From Paraflavisolibacter caeni (lineage in GTDB: Bacteria > Bacteroidota > Bacteroidia > Chitinophagales > Chitinophagaceae), in NCBI RefSeq assembly GCF_025628885.1, contig NZ_JAOTIF010000005.1, positions 186,001 through 250,000 of the forward strand: a DNA stretch of 64,000 nucleotides, read 5' to 3'. Made by a program: the position numbers and the translations under genes. The notes beneath the pieces were generated by a model. The model did no database searches. It was not told the DNA's origin and saw nothing but the letters and a program-made list of their open reading frames with translations. The stretch's first letter is position 1, and every line of letters begins with the position of its first letter. Shown here one piece after another: positions 28,228 through 37,258 of the stretch.

Positions 28228-28295
28228 AGCGCCTCCCATATTGAGCGGGTTGCACTTCACCTTTAAAATACTTCATCGGTATTCCTCTTGGCATA

Positions 28296-28592
28296 TTATT
28301 TCCGTCTCTTTTCAAAAAATTCCTTCTTCGCCTTATGAAATACACTCTCTCCAGGTTTAAGTCCCTGCTCATACAGTGCCCGCAGCTTTGGATCCCTGTG
28401 AATCCTGCTGGCATAGGCATTGGCTTCTGCTAGTAATTGTCGCTGAACCTTCTGTCGTTGGGTTGCCTTATGACGGCTCATATCAGGATATTTGCTCGCC
28501 ACCGTCTCATCGCCATACTGTTTAAACACAATTTCTTTTCCGATAGCACCACGCAGTGCTTTCAACAGGGAATTACTGATTACTCTTGCCAT
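28296..28592 (-). CDS. Small basic protein of unknown function
   Basis: 98 residues, very rich in Lys and Arg and mostly helical in character (MARVISNSLLKALRGAIGKE, then HKATQRQKVQRQLLAEANAYASRI, and a C-terminal AKKEFFEKRRK). There is no signal peptide, membrane segment or metal motif. The composition would suit a nucleic-acid-binding or structural protein, but I do not recognise the family. It is flanked by a terminator palindrome downstream and by the 11-bp repeat arrays upstream, and seems to be a single-gene transcript. A longer-looking frame at 28226-28420 on the same strand is out of frame and lacks protein character. Confidence 0.6.
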   Translation of the reverse strand: MARVISNSLLKALRGAIGKEIVFKQYGDETVASKYPDMSRHKATQRQKVQRQLLAEANAYASRIHRDPKLRALYEQGLKPGESVFHKAKKEFFEKRRK

Positions 28593-28633
28593 AGCGGTAG
28601 GATTTAATGATGTTTCATTTTTACTTCATAGAT

Positions 28634-28688
28634 AAGCCGTACTTAAGCTATACTTAAGCTATACTTAAGCCATACATCAGCCGTACTT
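28634..28688. repeat. Array of five 11-bp tandem repeats (AAGCYRTACTT type)
   Basis: Five consecutive 11-base units: AAGCCGTACTT, AAGCTATACTT, AAGCTATACTT, AAGCCATACAT, CAGCCGTACTT. It is in the gap between the unknown 98-residue gene and the SDR gene, both on the minus strand, and directly upstream of the former. Confidence 0.85.
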
Positions 28689-28700
28689 AAGGCTAGGCTA

Positions 28701-28755
28701 CTTCGACCATCCTTCGACTATCTTTCGACTATCCTTCGACCATAGTTCGACTATA
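28701..28755. repeat. Second array of five 11-bp tandem repeats (YTTCGACYATC type)
   Basis: Five consecutive 11-base units: CTTCGACCATC, CTTCGACTATC, TTTCGACTATC, CTTCGACCATA, GTTCGACTATA. The unit length equals that of the neighbouring array but the sequence is different; 12 bases separate the two arrays. The rest of this 323-base gap (28756-28915) shows nothing. Confidence 0.85.
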
Positions 28756-28915
28756 CTGCGATATTAATTCAGATAATTCTTAAAAACAAGGGAAAACCAA
28801 AGTTCATGCTGGAACACTAGGAAAGCCTTTAAAGGGGTGAAATGACCTGAGAATAAAGTTACAAAACTAATCAATCCCATACTCCATCTATCATCTGCCA
28901 TTTCAGGTAAGTGAA

Positions 28916-29632
28916 TTAGGGATTGGTGGAAAATACACTGGCCTCTTTCACGAACACTCTCCTATTCAGCTTTAGCTGGGCGATGATCAGTTCTGCAAAG
29001 TCTTCAGGATGCATCACACGCTCAGGATCACCTGTAATTAAATTCCCCTTGTGCGCCAGTTCTGTAACAACAGTGCTCGGGGCCATAGCCGTTACACGGA
29101 TATTATGCTTTCTTACTTCCTGCATCAGGCTTTCCGACAGACCAAACACTGCAAATTTTGAAGCTGCGTACGCACTGGTAACAGCACTGCCCGATTTGCC
29201 GGCCGTAGAAGAGATATTGACGATATCGCCTGTTTGGCGCTCAATCATTTGCGGAAGCACGGCACGGGTTGTATAATAAACGCCAAAAACATTTACCTTG
29301 ATCTGTTCTTCCCAGACCTCGGGTTCCAGTTCCAAAAAATTGCCAAATGTAGCAGTACCAGCATTGTTAATCAGGATATCGACAGGTCCCAATTCATTTT
29401 GTACTTTTTCAACAGCGGATTCCACTTCGGCCCTGTTACTCACATTTGCTATAGCGTATGCTGCCTTTACTCCTAGTTTCCTGATTTCTTCTGCAACTGC
29501 CTTAATATCCTTTTCCGTTCTGGCCACCAGGCCTACATGTACACCTTCTGCTGCCAATGCGAGGGCTACAGCCTTACCAATTCCTTTACCTGCGCCGGTA
29601 ACCAGCGCTACTTTTCCGTTTAATGATTGCAT
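28916..29632 (-). CDS. Short-chain dehydrogenase/reductase (3-oxoacyl-ACP reductase-like)
   Basis: 238 residues of a classical SDR: cofactor loop VTGAGKGIG (residues 11-19), NNAG at 89-92, a Ser-rich strand [10 protein letters not shown] with the catalytic Ser, and Tyr155/Lys159 in SAYAASK. Arg38 after the second strand (GLVARTEKD) suggests NADP(H). This subgroup includes FabG-like and sepiapterin-reductase-like enzymes; the substrate is unknown. It starts about 45 bases after the end of the DJ-1/PfpI gene on the same strand, so the two may be co-transcribed as a small stress or carbonyl-detoxification pair, which is an inference. Confidence 0.88.
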   Translation of the reverse strand: MQSLNGKVALVTGAGKGIGKAVALALAAEGVHVGLVARTEKDIKAVAEEIRKLGVKAAYAIANVSNRAEVESAVEKVQNELGPVDILINNAGTATFGNFLELEPEVWEEQIKVNVFGVYYTTRAVLPQMIERQTGDIVNISSTAGKSGSAVTSAYAASKFAVFGLSESLMQEVRKHNIRVTAMAPSTVVTELAHKGNLITGDPERVMHPEDFAELIIAQLKLNRRVFVKEASVFSTNP

Positions 29633-29677
29633 ATTACGTTCTTTGGATTTGTATAAAATAAGTATTACTTCAGCAAT

Positions 29678-30358
29678 TTACTTCTTTAACAATTGCAACA
29701 GCTGGTGCGCTGCATCTTCGGAGGAAGCGGGATTTTGACCTGTTATCAATAATCCATCTTTTACCACGTAAGAGGCCCAGTTTTCTTTTTTGGAATAAAG
29801 ACCGCCTTTTTTCTTCAGTTCATCTTCCAGCAGGAAGGGTACCACATTGGTCAACTGTACAGCTTCTTCTTCGGTGTTGGTAAAACCAGTGACATTCTTT
29901 CCTTTTACCAATGGTTCACCATTCTTCTCTTTTGCATTGAGCAATACAGCCGGCGCATGACATACTGCAGCAATTGGTTTATTTGATGACCAGAATTTTT
30001 CGATCAGTTTGATAGAATGTTCATCGGATGAAAGGTCCCATAAAGGGCCGTGTCCGCCGGGAAAGAAGACAGCATCAAAATCATCGGCATTTACTTCACT
30101 TAATTTTTTAGTATTGGCCAATTGTTGTCTTAATGCCTGATCATTCTCAAAGCGCCTGGTGGCGTCTGTTTGCGCACCTGGATCTGAACTTTTAGGATCA
30201 ATGGGCGGTAGTCCACCTTTGGGTGAAGCCAAGGTAATTTCCACACCATTATCAGCCAAAACATAATATGGTGCAGCGAATTCTTCTATCCAAAAACCTG
30301 TCTTTTCACCTGTGTTTCCCAGTTCTCCATGCGAGGTCAATACAATCAATACTTTCAT
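29678..30358 (-). CDS. DJ-1/PfpI-family type 1 glutamine amidotransferase-like protein (Hsp31-like)
   Basis: 226 residues of the class I glutamine-amidotransferase-like fold. The nucleophile elbow is AAVCHAPA with Cys133 and His134; FFPGGHGPLWDLS carries the conserved Gly-Gly-His loop, and a Glu near residue 18 (NTGEKTGFWIEE) matches the position of the Hsp31-type acidic residue. Members close to Hsp31 act as glyoxalase III or as protein/nucleotide deglycases. The context (SDR gene next door) would suit reactive carbonyl handling. No signal peptide, so cytoplasmic. Confidence 0.88.
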   Translation of the reverse strand: MKVLIVLTSHGELGNTGEKTGFWIEEFAAPYYVLADNGVEITLASPKGGLPPIDPKSSDPGAQTDATRRFENDQALRQQLANTKKLSEVNADDFDAVFFPGGHGPLWDLSSDEHSIKLIEKFWSSNKPIAAVCHAPAVLLNAKEKNGEPLVKGKNVTGFTNTEEEAVQLTNVVPFLLEDELKKKGGLYSKKENWASYVVKDGLLITGQNPASSEDAAHQLLQLLKK

Positions 30359-30513
30359 TGTTTTTCGCTTTTATTTTAACCGGAGGAAATTCTGCTACAA
30401 GAAACGGGCCTATCTGAAAACATCATTCCAACTTATACGCCAAGTTGCAGCGTCCATGGGTTAAAGATTCTGGAGTTAGTTAGTTTTTGCCCTGTTACTA
30501 ACTGCTATTTACT

Positions 30514-32070
30514 CTAGCTGCATTCATGGTTTAACACATTAATCACTCTTTCGTAATACTCCCATGCTTTTTCCGGAGTACTGCCAATACACAGAACACC
30601 CAGTTTTCCATATTGAGATAAGGCGCCCATCAGGTGAAAGATGACACCTTCCTGGGAAGTACCGTCATACATCAATGAATGAAACATGGCAATATCAATG
30701 AGATCAGGCGGAGTTAATCCTTTATATTTTTCAGAAGCCAAATTATCCGAAGAAAAATAAAAACGCTGATTTCCGGATGCAGTATAATAAGCACCTGTTT
30801 CTGCATTATATTCCCCATCCGTTAAAAACTGAAGCATGAGGAGTGGATGGGTGGTTCCTCCTTTCCGCAGGTTAATTTCAATGCCATAATGCTTCCAGGT
30901 ATTGCCTTCTTTTACTGAAATAAAATCAATGGAAAAACGGCCTAATACACCTTTTTCTGCCAACGCCACAGCTACAGACTGTGTTGCTTTTGCAATGGTT
31001 GTATTGTATTCGTTGGATGCAGGAAAATAAGCTCCTAAAAAGATCTGTCCATCTGCACCACCCAATAACTGATCGTGGGTGCTCACGACCTCTATTTCGA
31101 TTGGCGTAATGCGGTATTGAACGGAAGGAGATGCTTTTACAGTTCCTTCAATAAAAGCCTCCACTACTCCACCCATAGCATCGAACTTTTCAAAGAACAA
31201 TGCTTCTGTCAGGTCGCTGGCAACTAATCTTAATTGCCCTGACATGGCAGCCTTTATTTGCTGGTGCATGCCAGGATTATCTTTTATCGTTCCGTATTCA
31301 AAAATTGCATTTCCTTCGCCACTGAAACCATCGTTTAATTTGATTACGGCTTTGCGAAGCGAATGATTTTTTCTTTTTAACTGGACCAGCGCATCAATTA
31401 CCTCATCACGATTTTTTACATCCTCATAACCTTCCGGCACTGGCAGACCACATTGTTTGAACAACTTCCTGCTATTTGATTTTGAACCCAAAGAAAGCAA
31501 TTCCGGGTCTGTACCGAAAATGGGAATACCTAACTGCACTGCCAATGTTCTTTCAAAAGGCGTCACATTAAAGCAGGCCAGGTGCGACATATTCTTATCT
31601 ATAATCTGCTCTTTTATTTTCCGGATCAGCCGTGGCCGCTCCAGTACTTTTTCGGTGAGGGATTTGGCAGAAGCATCATAGCAACTCAGCATGACCAAGC
31701 GGCTGCGTGCATGATTACCCGTGATCCCCTGCAAAAGATGCAGGTAATAATCTACAACAGTTGCATCGATAGGCGTGCTGGTCACATAAACTACTTTTGT
31801 CCTGGGCATGCGCAGCAGCATCAATAAGCAAAGCAACCGCTCCTCGTAAAATACATGACCACTTATTTTGTAAAGTATTTGCTGGTCCAATGTAAGTGAA
31901 GGAAGAATGACTACAGTTTTTTCGGCCAGTTTATCTGGGAAATATTGTTCAAACTGCCGGCCAAACTGGCTTTGGATTTCAGCAAAAGTTTCCAACTCAC
32001 TTAAGGAACCCGGCAGCGGAAAAGTTTCATTGTGATAAAAGGATTTTTTTGTTGCAAGCGTATTTTGCAT
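30514..32070 (-). CDS. Pre-ATP-grasp / ATP-grasp ligase (PGM1-like peptide ligase family)
   Basis: The ATG at 32070 (MQNTLATKKS) is preferred over the frame start at 32097. The protein has about 518 residues. The N-terminal third is a pre-ATP-grasp domain (KTVVILPSLTLDQQILYKISGHVFYEERLLCLLMLLR; VVYVTSTPID; HLACFNVTPFERTLAVQLGIPIFG). The ATP-grasp part follows: NSRKLFKQCGLPVPEGYEDV, KAVIKLNDGFSGEGNAIF with the ATP-binding Lys and glycine loop, VVEAFIEG, and FSIDFISVKEG...GIEINLRKGGTTHPL with the Mg-binding Glu/Asn. Relatives such as the pheganomycin ligase join amino acids or peptides through acyl phosphates. No partner biosynthetic gene is seen on either side, so product and acceptor are unknown. 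Confidence 0.8.
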   Translation of the reverse strand: MQNTLATKKSFYHNETFPLPGSLSELETFAEIQSQFGRQFEQYFPDKLAEKTVVILPSLTLDQQILYKISGHVFYEERLLCLLMLLRMPRTKVVYVTSTPIDATVVDYYLHLLQGITGNHARSRLVMLSCYDASAKSLTEKVLERPRLIRKIKEQIIDKNMSHLACFNVTPFERTLAVQLGIPIFGTDPELLSLGSKSNSRKLFKQCGLPVPEGYEDVKNRDEVIDALVQLKRKNHSLRKAVIKLNDGFSGEGNAIFEYGTIKDNPGMHQQIKAAMSGQLRLVASDLTEALFFEKFDAMGGVVEAFIEGTVKASPSVQYRITPIEIEVVSTHDQLLGGADGQIFLGAYFPASNEYNTTIAKATQSVAVALAEKGVLGRFSIDFISVKEGNTWKHYGIEINLRKGGTTHPLLMLQFLTDGEYNAETGAYYTASGNQRFYFSSDNLASEKYKGLTPPDLIDIAMFHSLMYDGTSQEGVIFHLMGALSQYGKLGVLCIGSTPEKAWEYYERVINVLNHECS

Positions 32071-32210
32071 ACATCTTTCTTTACAGGAATTTACCACTTT
32101 TTAACTGTTCAACAAGGAATTAAAGTGTTAGCATCCGTAAATCATATCGTATTAATTCAATGTAATAAAACGTTCCAGTCATTTAAAATCATCAATTTTT
32201 TCGAAAAAAT

Positions 32211-32240
32211 TTGTTTGTTAAATTAAAACAACTATTTTCA
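32211..32240 (+). promoter_or_regulatory. Possible Bacteroidota-type promoter before the SusCD-inositol block
   Basis: A TTG at 32211-32213 is followed after 19 bases by TATTTTCA at 32233-32240, an imperfect match to the TAnnTTTG -7 element with suitable spacing. The operator palindrome starts two bases further on, where a repressor would cover the transcription start. The 5' leader would then be about 325 bases. Confidence 0.35.
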
Positions 32241-32241
32241 T

Positions 32242-32276
32242 GCTAGTAAAACGTTTTACTTGAACGTTTTACTAGC
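32242..32276. promoter_or_regulatory. LacI-family operator pair upstream of the SusCD-inositol block
   Basis: An exact 14-base inverted repeat (GCTAGTAAAACGTT at 32242-32255 and its complement at 32263-32276) encloses TTACTTG. Inside, AGTAAAACGTTTTACT (32245-32260) is a perfect 16-base palindrome with the central CG typical of LacI-family operators, and the right part, CTTGAACGTTTTACT, is a second imperfect site whose left half CTTGAACG recurs in the palindrome at 50095-50106. The remaining bases of this 500-base gap (32277-32572) show nothing definite. Confidence 0.7.
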
Positions 32277-32572
32277 CATAAACAACAAAACACATTAAAC
32301 GATTGGCCTTATGTTCAAACCATTTTCTCCAATTGACTGGTTAGTATGCCTATGTGATACTCCACCTAGATAATTTCTTATTAAATATCGGCTGAAACAA
32401 CAGATAGCTTTCACTGCAGTACATTCTGATGGAAAGCTATTAAAATTAGTGGCGTTATTGTGATACGCGGAGGGAATTGTGTGTCCTTAAATGAATATCC
32501 TACTATCGACAAAGGGTTTTCCTACTTAAAACGAATTAGATAAGTATTTTTTTATTCAACCAACGATTGTAT

Positions 32573-35536
32573 ATGAAAATTAAATCCTGCCTATTTCTAT
32601 TGCTGTTGTTTTCGTTTACAGCTGCTTTTGCTCAAAACCGATCAATAACTGGTCGTGTTACTTCTTCAAAAGGCAACACCATGCCGGGAGTCACAGTTAC
32701 TCAAAAAGGATCCCAAAACTCAGTTGTAACGGATGAAGAAGGTAAGTATAGTATAATAGTTCCATCAACCGAAAATCTCCTACTCGTATTTTCTTCTGTA
32801 GGCAGTAAAACCCAGGAAATTGCCCTGGGCACAAAGAAAGTTATCGATGTTGTATTGACAGAAGGGGTCTCTACGCTGGGGGAGGTTGTTGTAGTTGGTT
32901 ATGGTAGCCAAAGCCGGAAAAACCTATCGAGTTCAATTTCAACTGTACGCCCCGATGATTTTAACCGAGGGGCCATTACCGACGTAAGGCAGTTAATGCA
33001 GGGAAAAGTTGCAGGGCTCAATATTACTGCCAGTGGTAACCCCAATGCACCTGCTGCCGTTGTATTAAGAGGAGCATCCACTTTAAACAGCTCTCAGTCG
33101 CCTTTATACGTAATCGATGGAATTCCAGGTGCAGATATTTCTGCGATTGCCCCAGACGACATTACCTCAATTGATGTTTTAAAGGACGCAGCGGCTACAG
33201 CCATTTATGGGAACCGCGCAGCCAATGGGGTTATCATGGTCACTACTAAAAAAGGAAGAAGAGGACAATTTTCAATTGGCTACTCGGGATATGTAGGGCA
33301 TGAAAAGGTAGCGAACAGGCTTGAAATGATGGATGCTGACGAATTAAGATCCCTATTAACCAAGAACGGCCAGGCTTTTGCCCCGGCAGATGATAAAGGA
33401 GCAAATACAGATTGGCAGAAAGAAGTTGAGAGGTCTTTTGCGATTTCACATAATCATAATTTGTCCATTAGCGGCGGCACAGAACATGGTAATTACAGCG
33501 CAAGCATCAACTATGCGGAAAAAGAGGGCATCATGAGATTCAGTGATCTGAAGCGTTTGATTGCCCGCTTATCAATAGAACAATCAGCACTGAAAGATAA
33601 AATAAGGTTTGGAATGATGGTTACCAATTCCAACAGTAATGCCAACAATGTTCCATTGTTAAATACAGTGTTGACTCAAATGATCCGGTACCTGCCTGTA
33701 TCACCAGTAAGAAATGCTGATGGGACTTATTTTGAAAACTTTGCAACGGTAAATTCATATAACCCTGTTGCTATGATTGAACAAGCACAGGATAATACTA
33801 AATCCAATAGCCTGATCGGAAGCTTTACCACACATGTAAAACTTCCTTTTGATCTCACCTATGATCTCAATGCTTCTTATCAAAATTACACCAACCTTCA
33901 TGGAGAATACTATAATAGTTATTATTCCAAATACAGTGCCATCAGGAACTTTGGCACCAATGGTCTTGCCTTAAGAAACGCATACCAAAACACTAATAAA
34001 ATATTGGAATCCTATTTGACCTGGAATAAAAAGTATGGCATTCATTCAATCAATGCTGTACTCGGATATTCCTGGCAAGGAAATGTAATTGGGGAAGGTT
34101 TCCAAACAACAAGCACCAATTTCCCGACTGATAATATTGGTTACAATAATCTTTCCTTAAGCAATCCATATGCAATCGCACCTTTCCGGGTTGACTTTGG
34201 TGCGGATGGGATTTACCAGGAAACACGACTTATATCTGACTTTCTCCGATTGAATTACAACCTTAGTGATAAATACCTTTTACAGCTTTCCGTAAGAAGG
34301 GATGGCAGCTCTGTGTTTGGGGCCAATAATCAATGGGGATATTTCCCATCAGCTGGTTTAGCCTGGAGAATCATCCAGGAAGGTTTCATGAACCATCAAA
34401 AGTTTTTCACAGATCTTAAATTAAGAGCAAGCTATGGCGTTACGGGGAATTCTACTGGATTCAATGCCTATACAGCGCAAATCATGTCCGGCAGCTTAGG
34501 AACATTCTATAATAACGGTACTCAAATGGCTGCCTATGGACCTATTCAAGCTGATAACCCGAATCTTGAATGGGAAAAAACAGCAACAGCCAATATAGGG
34601 TTGGATTTCACAATATTGAATGGAAAAATTAGCGGTACACTGGAGGCATATAATAAGAACACTACAGGAATGATCTACGGTTACACTGTCAATCCGGTAT
34701 TGATCCCAACCGGCAGGATCACAGCAAACGGCGGCAGCATGAACAATAGAGGAATAGAACTAAGTCTGAATGCCAGTCCAGTAAGAACCAGCAAGTTTAA
34801 TTGGAATACAAGCCTGAACCTGGCCCATAATAGAAATGAAATTACCGGCCTTACCAATCAATTATTTGCAGGAGGAGATTCTGTACGTATTACAGGACCG
34901 AACGGACAAGGACAAACAGGAAGTACCATACAGATCCTGAAATCAGGAAAGCCTGTTGGACAATTCTTCACACTGGAATATGCCGGTAAGACAGCTGATG
35001 GTATTTCTCAATATTATGATCCGAGCAGAAAGCTCACGACAACGCCAAGGATAGGTGTAGATTATGGATACCTGGGAAGCCCTCAGCCTAAATTATTACT
35101 TGGATGGACCAACACATTCCAATATGGAAATTTTGATTTGAATGTTTTTCTCAGGGGATGTCTTGGAAACAAGATATTTAACGCGACCCGCGCTGACCTG
35201 TTCAGGCCAAGTACCGCACAATACAGCAATATCCTGAAAGATGCTGCCAATGAACCTATCAACGATGTAAACGTTTACAAATATTCTACCCGCTTTATTG
35301 AAGATGGAAGTTATGTACGATTAGACAATGCAACCCTGGCTTATAGTTTTAAAAAGCTTGGCGATAATATTAGAATGCTCAAGGTTTATACAACAGTTAA
35401 CAACTTCTTTGTGATCACAAAGTATAAAGGAATTGACCCTGAAATCAGCCAGGGAGGTCTCGCGCCAGGCTATGATAACAATAATTTTTATCCCAGAACA
35501 AGAACAATTCTCCTAGGCCTGAATGTATCATTCTAA
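32573..35536 (+). CDS. SusC/RagA-family TonB-linked outer-membrane transporter
   Basis: The ATG at 32573 is used (two codons after a TTG in frame) and gives the signal peptide MKIKSCLFLLLLFSFTAAFA. Then come the carboxypeptidase-like domain (RSITGRVTSSKGNTMPGVTV, VTDEEGKYSIIVP), the TonB-box region EVVVVGYGSQSRKN, the plug (VRQLMQGKVAGLNITASGNP, PLYVIDGIPG, DDITSIDVLKDAAATAIYGNRAANGVIMVTTKKG) and a barrel of about 750 residues ending NVSF. It leads a plus-strand run with SusD, three putative periplasmic or surface glycan enzymes and the inositol genes, so it probably imports the oligosaccharide that ends in inositol (inference). Confidence 0.95.
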   Translation: MKIKSCLFLLLLFSFTAAFAQNRSITGRVTSSKGNTMPGVTVTQKGSQNSVVTDEEGKYSIIVPSTENLLLVFSSVGSKTQEIALGTKKVIDVVLTEGVSTLGEVVVVGYGSQSRKNLSSSISTVRPDDFNRGAITDVRQLMQGKVAGLNITASGNPNAPAAVVLRGASTLNSSQSPLYVIDGIPGADISAIAPDDITSIDVLKDAAATAIYGNRAANGVIMVTTKKGRRGQFSIGYSGYVGHEKVANRLEMMDADELRSLLTKNGQAFAPADDKGANTDWQKEVERSFAISHNHNLSISGGTEHGNYSASINYAEKEGIMRFSDLKRLIARLSIEQSALKDKIRFGMMVTNSNSNANNVPLLNTVLTQMIRYLPVSPVRNADGTYFENFATVNSYNPVAMIEQAQDNTKSNSLIGSFTTHVKLPFDLTYDLNASYQNYTNLHGEYYNSYYSKYSAIRNFGTNGLALRNAYQNTNKILESYLTWNKKYGIHSINAVLGYSWQGNVIGEGFQTTSTNFPTDNIGYNNLSLSNPYAIAPFRVDFGADGIYQETRLISDFLRLNYNLSDKYLLQLSVRRDGSSVFGANNQWGYFPSAGLAWRIIQEGFMNHQKFFTDLKLRASYGVTGNSTGFNAYTAQIMSGSLGTFYNNGTQMAAYGPIQADNPNLEWEKTATANIGLDFTILNGKISGTLEAYNKNTTGMIYGYTVNPVLIPTGRITANGGSMNNRGIELSLNASPVRTSKFNWNTSLNLAHNRNEITGLTNQLFAGGDSVRITGPNGQGQTGSTIQILKSGKPVGQFFTLEYAGKTADGISQYYDPSRKLTTTPRIGVDYGYLGSPQPKLLLGWTNTFQYGNFDLNVFLRGCLGNKIFNATRADLFRPSTAQYSNILKDAANEPINDVNVYKYSTRFIEDGSYVRLDNATLAYSFKKLGDNIRMLKVYTTVNNFFVITKYKGIDPEISQGGLAPGYDNNNFYPRTRTILLGLNVSF

Positions 35537-35545
35537 TTAATAAAA

Positions 35546-37174
35546 ATGAACCTGATCAATATGAAAAGAATATTAACATATATCCTGTTCTCAGTGTCTG
35601 TTATCGGTTTGTTGGAATCATGTCATAAAATAGATGTGCCGATAACATCAGAACTGACCCCAAATGTCTTTCCCCAAACTGACGCTCAGTTTTTACAGGC
35701 AGCAGGCCCGGCCTACGCTGCATTAAGAGGAAACTATGGATTGGATTATTGGTTCATGCAGACTTTAAGCTCTGATGAAGCAATCATGCCTGCACGTGGC
35801 GGCAACTGGTATGATAACCAAAATTACCGCATGCTGCATTACCATGACTGGACAAAGGATCATGGATTCACTGGCGCAACCTGGACCTGGTTATCAAGAC
35901 TTATTGGCACCACGAACCAGGCGCTTTCCATACTGGGTCAAACAATGCCAACCGGAGCAACTAAAACTGCCAGTCTTAGCGAATTAAAAGTTGTTCGTGC
36001 CCTCGGTTATTTTATGATGATGGATCTGTATGGCAACGTACCCCTTGATACGGTTTACGGAGACTTCACACAACATAAAAACCTGCCAAGAGCTGAAGTC
36101 TTCAACTTTATTGAGAAAGATGTAAAAGCAGCATTGCCCTACCTAACCCCGACTACAGGTCAGCCTATGTATGGAAGGGCCAATAAGTACACAGCCTTTG
36201 CCTTACTGGCGAAAATGTATGTGAATGCAGCTTATTATACCGGTGCAGATCGTTTTAATGATTGCATTATTGCCTGTGACAGTATCATCAATTCCGGAAA
36301 GTATGCATTGGAGCCAAGAAGTAGTTACCTGAAGATGTTCTATCCGAACAATGGACCGCAAATGAAGGAATTCATTTTTGCCATTCCCTTTGATCCTTCA
36401 GCAACTGCGATGCCTAATACAAATGGTTTTATGTATCGTGCCCGCTATGATGTACCAAGATCAATGAGATCAAAATACAGTCTTCCTTATACTACTGAAG
36501 GCCCCGAAAGCACATTGCCTGAATTTTATGCCCATTTCAATGACCCAAATGACATCAGGAATAACCAATGGCTTACCGGCTTACAATACTATCATAACGG
36601 CAATCCTGTTATGATCACCACAACAAAAAAAGGATATGACCAAACATATACGGGTTCTGACGGAGCAGCAACCTATACGTTCCAACTCAACCTTACACCT
36701 AATATTACGCTTAGGCAAAGTGTAGCAACATTTGATGTTGGCAATGATGAGATTGGATGGAACATGGGATATCGTAATATCAAGTTCTACCCTGACAGTA
36801 CATCCATTTCCAGGAACCAAAACAATGACATGCCTCTCTTCCGCTATTCAGATATCCTATTAATGAAAGCTGAGGCCATTCTTCGTGGAGGTACTCCGAC
36901 ACAGAACCAAACAGCACTTTCTTTAGTGAATGATTTGAGGGCACAACGCACGACTTCTGCGCCATTAACAGCTGTCACTCTTGAAAATCTTTATTCTGAA
37001 AGATCCCGTGAATTTGCAATGGAAACCTGGCACCGCAATGATATGATCCGGTTTGGAAAGTTTGAAGGTAGCTGGGGCTTTAAAACAGACGCTAGTGTAA
37101 ATCGCCGCATTTTCCCTATTCCGACTTCAGCTCTTACCGTCAATCCTAACCTGGTTCAAAATCCAGGTTATTAA
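35546..37174 (+). CDS. SusD/RagB-family substrate-binding lipoprotein
   Basis: Starts nine bases after the SusC stop, at 35546 or at the ATG five codons in (MKRILTYILF). Lipoprotein signal with Cys in GLLESCHKID. SusD landmarks: FLQAAGPAYAALRGNYG, TNQALSILGQ, ELKVVRALGYFMMMDLYGNVPLDT, VFNFIEKDVKAALPYLTP, ALLAKMYVNAAYY, and the C-terminal FRYSDILLMKAEAILRGG, LYSERSREFAMETWHRNDMIRFGKF, FPIPTSALTVNPNLVQNPGY. Forms the lid of the transporter encoded just upstream. Confidence 0.93.
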   Translation: MNLINMKRILTYILFSVSVIGLLESCHKIDVPITSELTPNVFPQTDAQFLQAAGPAYAALRGNYGLDYWFMQTLSSDEAIMPARGGNWYDNQNYRMLHYHDWTKDHGFTGATWTWLSRLIGTTNQALSILGQTMPTGATKTASLSELKVVRALGYFMMMDLYGNVPLDTVYGDFTQHKNLPRAEVFNFIEKDVKAALPYLTPTTGQPMYGRANKYTAFALLAKMYVNAAYYTGADRFNDCIIACDSIINSGKYALEPRSSYLKMFYPNNGPQMKEFIFAIPFDPSATAMPNTNGFMYRARYDVPRSMRSKYSLPYTTEGPESTLPEFYAHFNDPNDIRNNQWLTGLQYYHNGNPVMITTTKKGYDQTYTGSDGAATYTFQLNLTPNITLRQSVATFDVGNDEIGWNMGYRNIKFYPDSTSISRNQNNDMPLFRYSDILLMKAEAILRGGTPTQNQTALSLVNDLRAQRTTSAPLTAVTLENLYSERSREFAMETWHRNDMIRFGKFEGSWGFKTDASVNRRIFPIPTSALTVNPNLVQNPGY

Positions 37175-37258
37175 TGGTTTAACTAAATGATATACGTTAA
37201 CAAATTTGTATCACATCCATACCAAAAATAAAATCTTGTCCCAATCAATTTTATAATT

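Noticed and set aside
28634-28755. CRISPR array
   Set aside because: Repeats are 11 bases, directly adjacent without spacers, and no cas genes are near.
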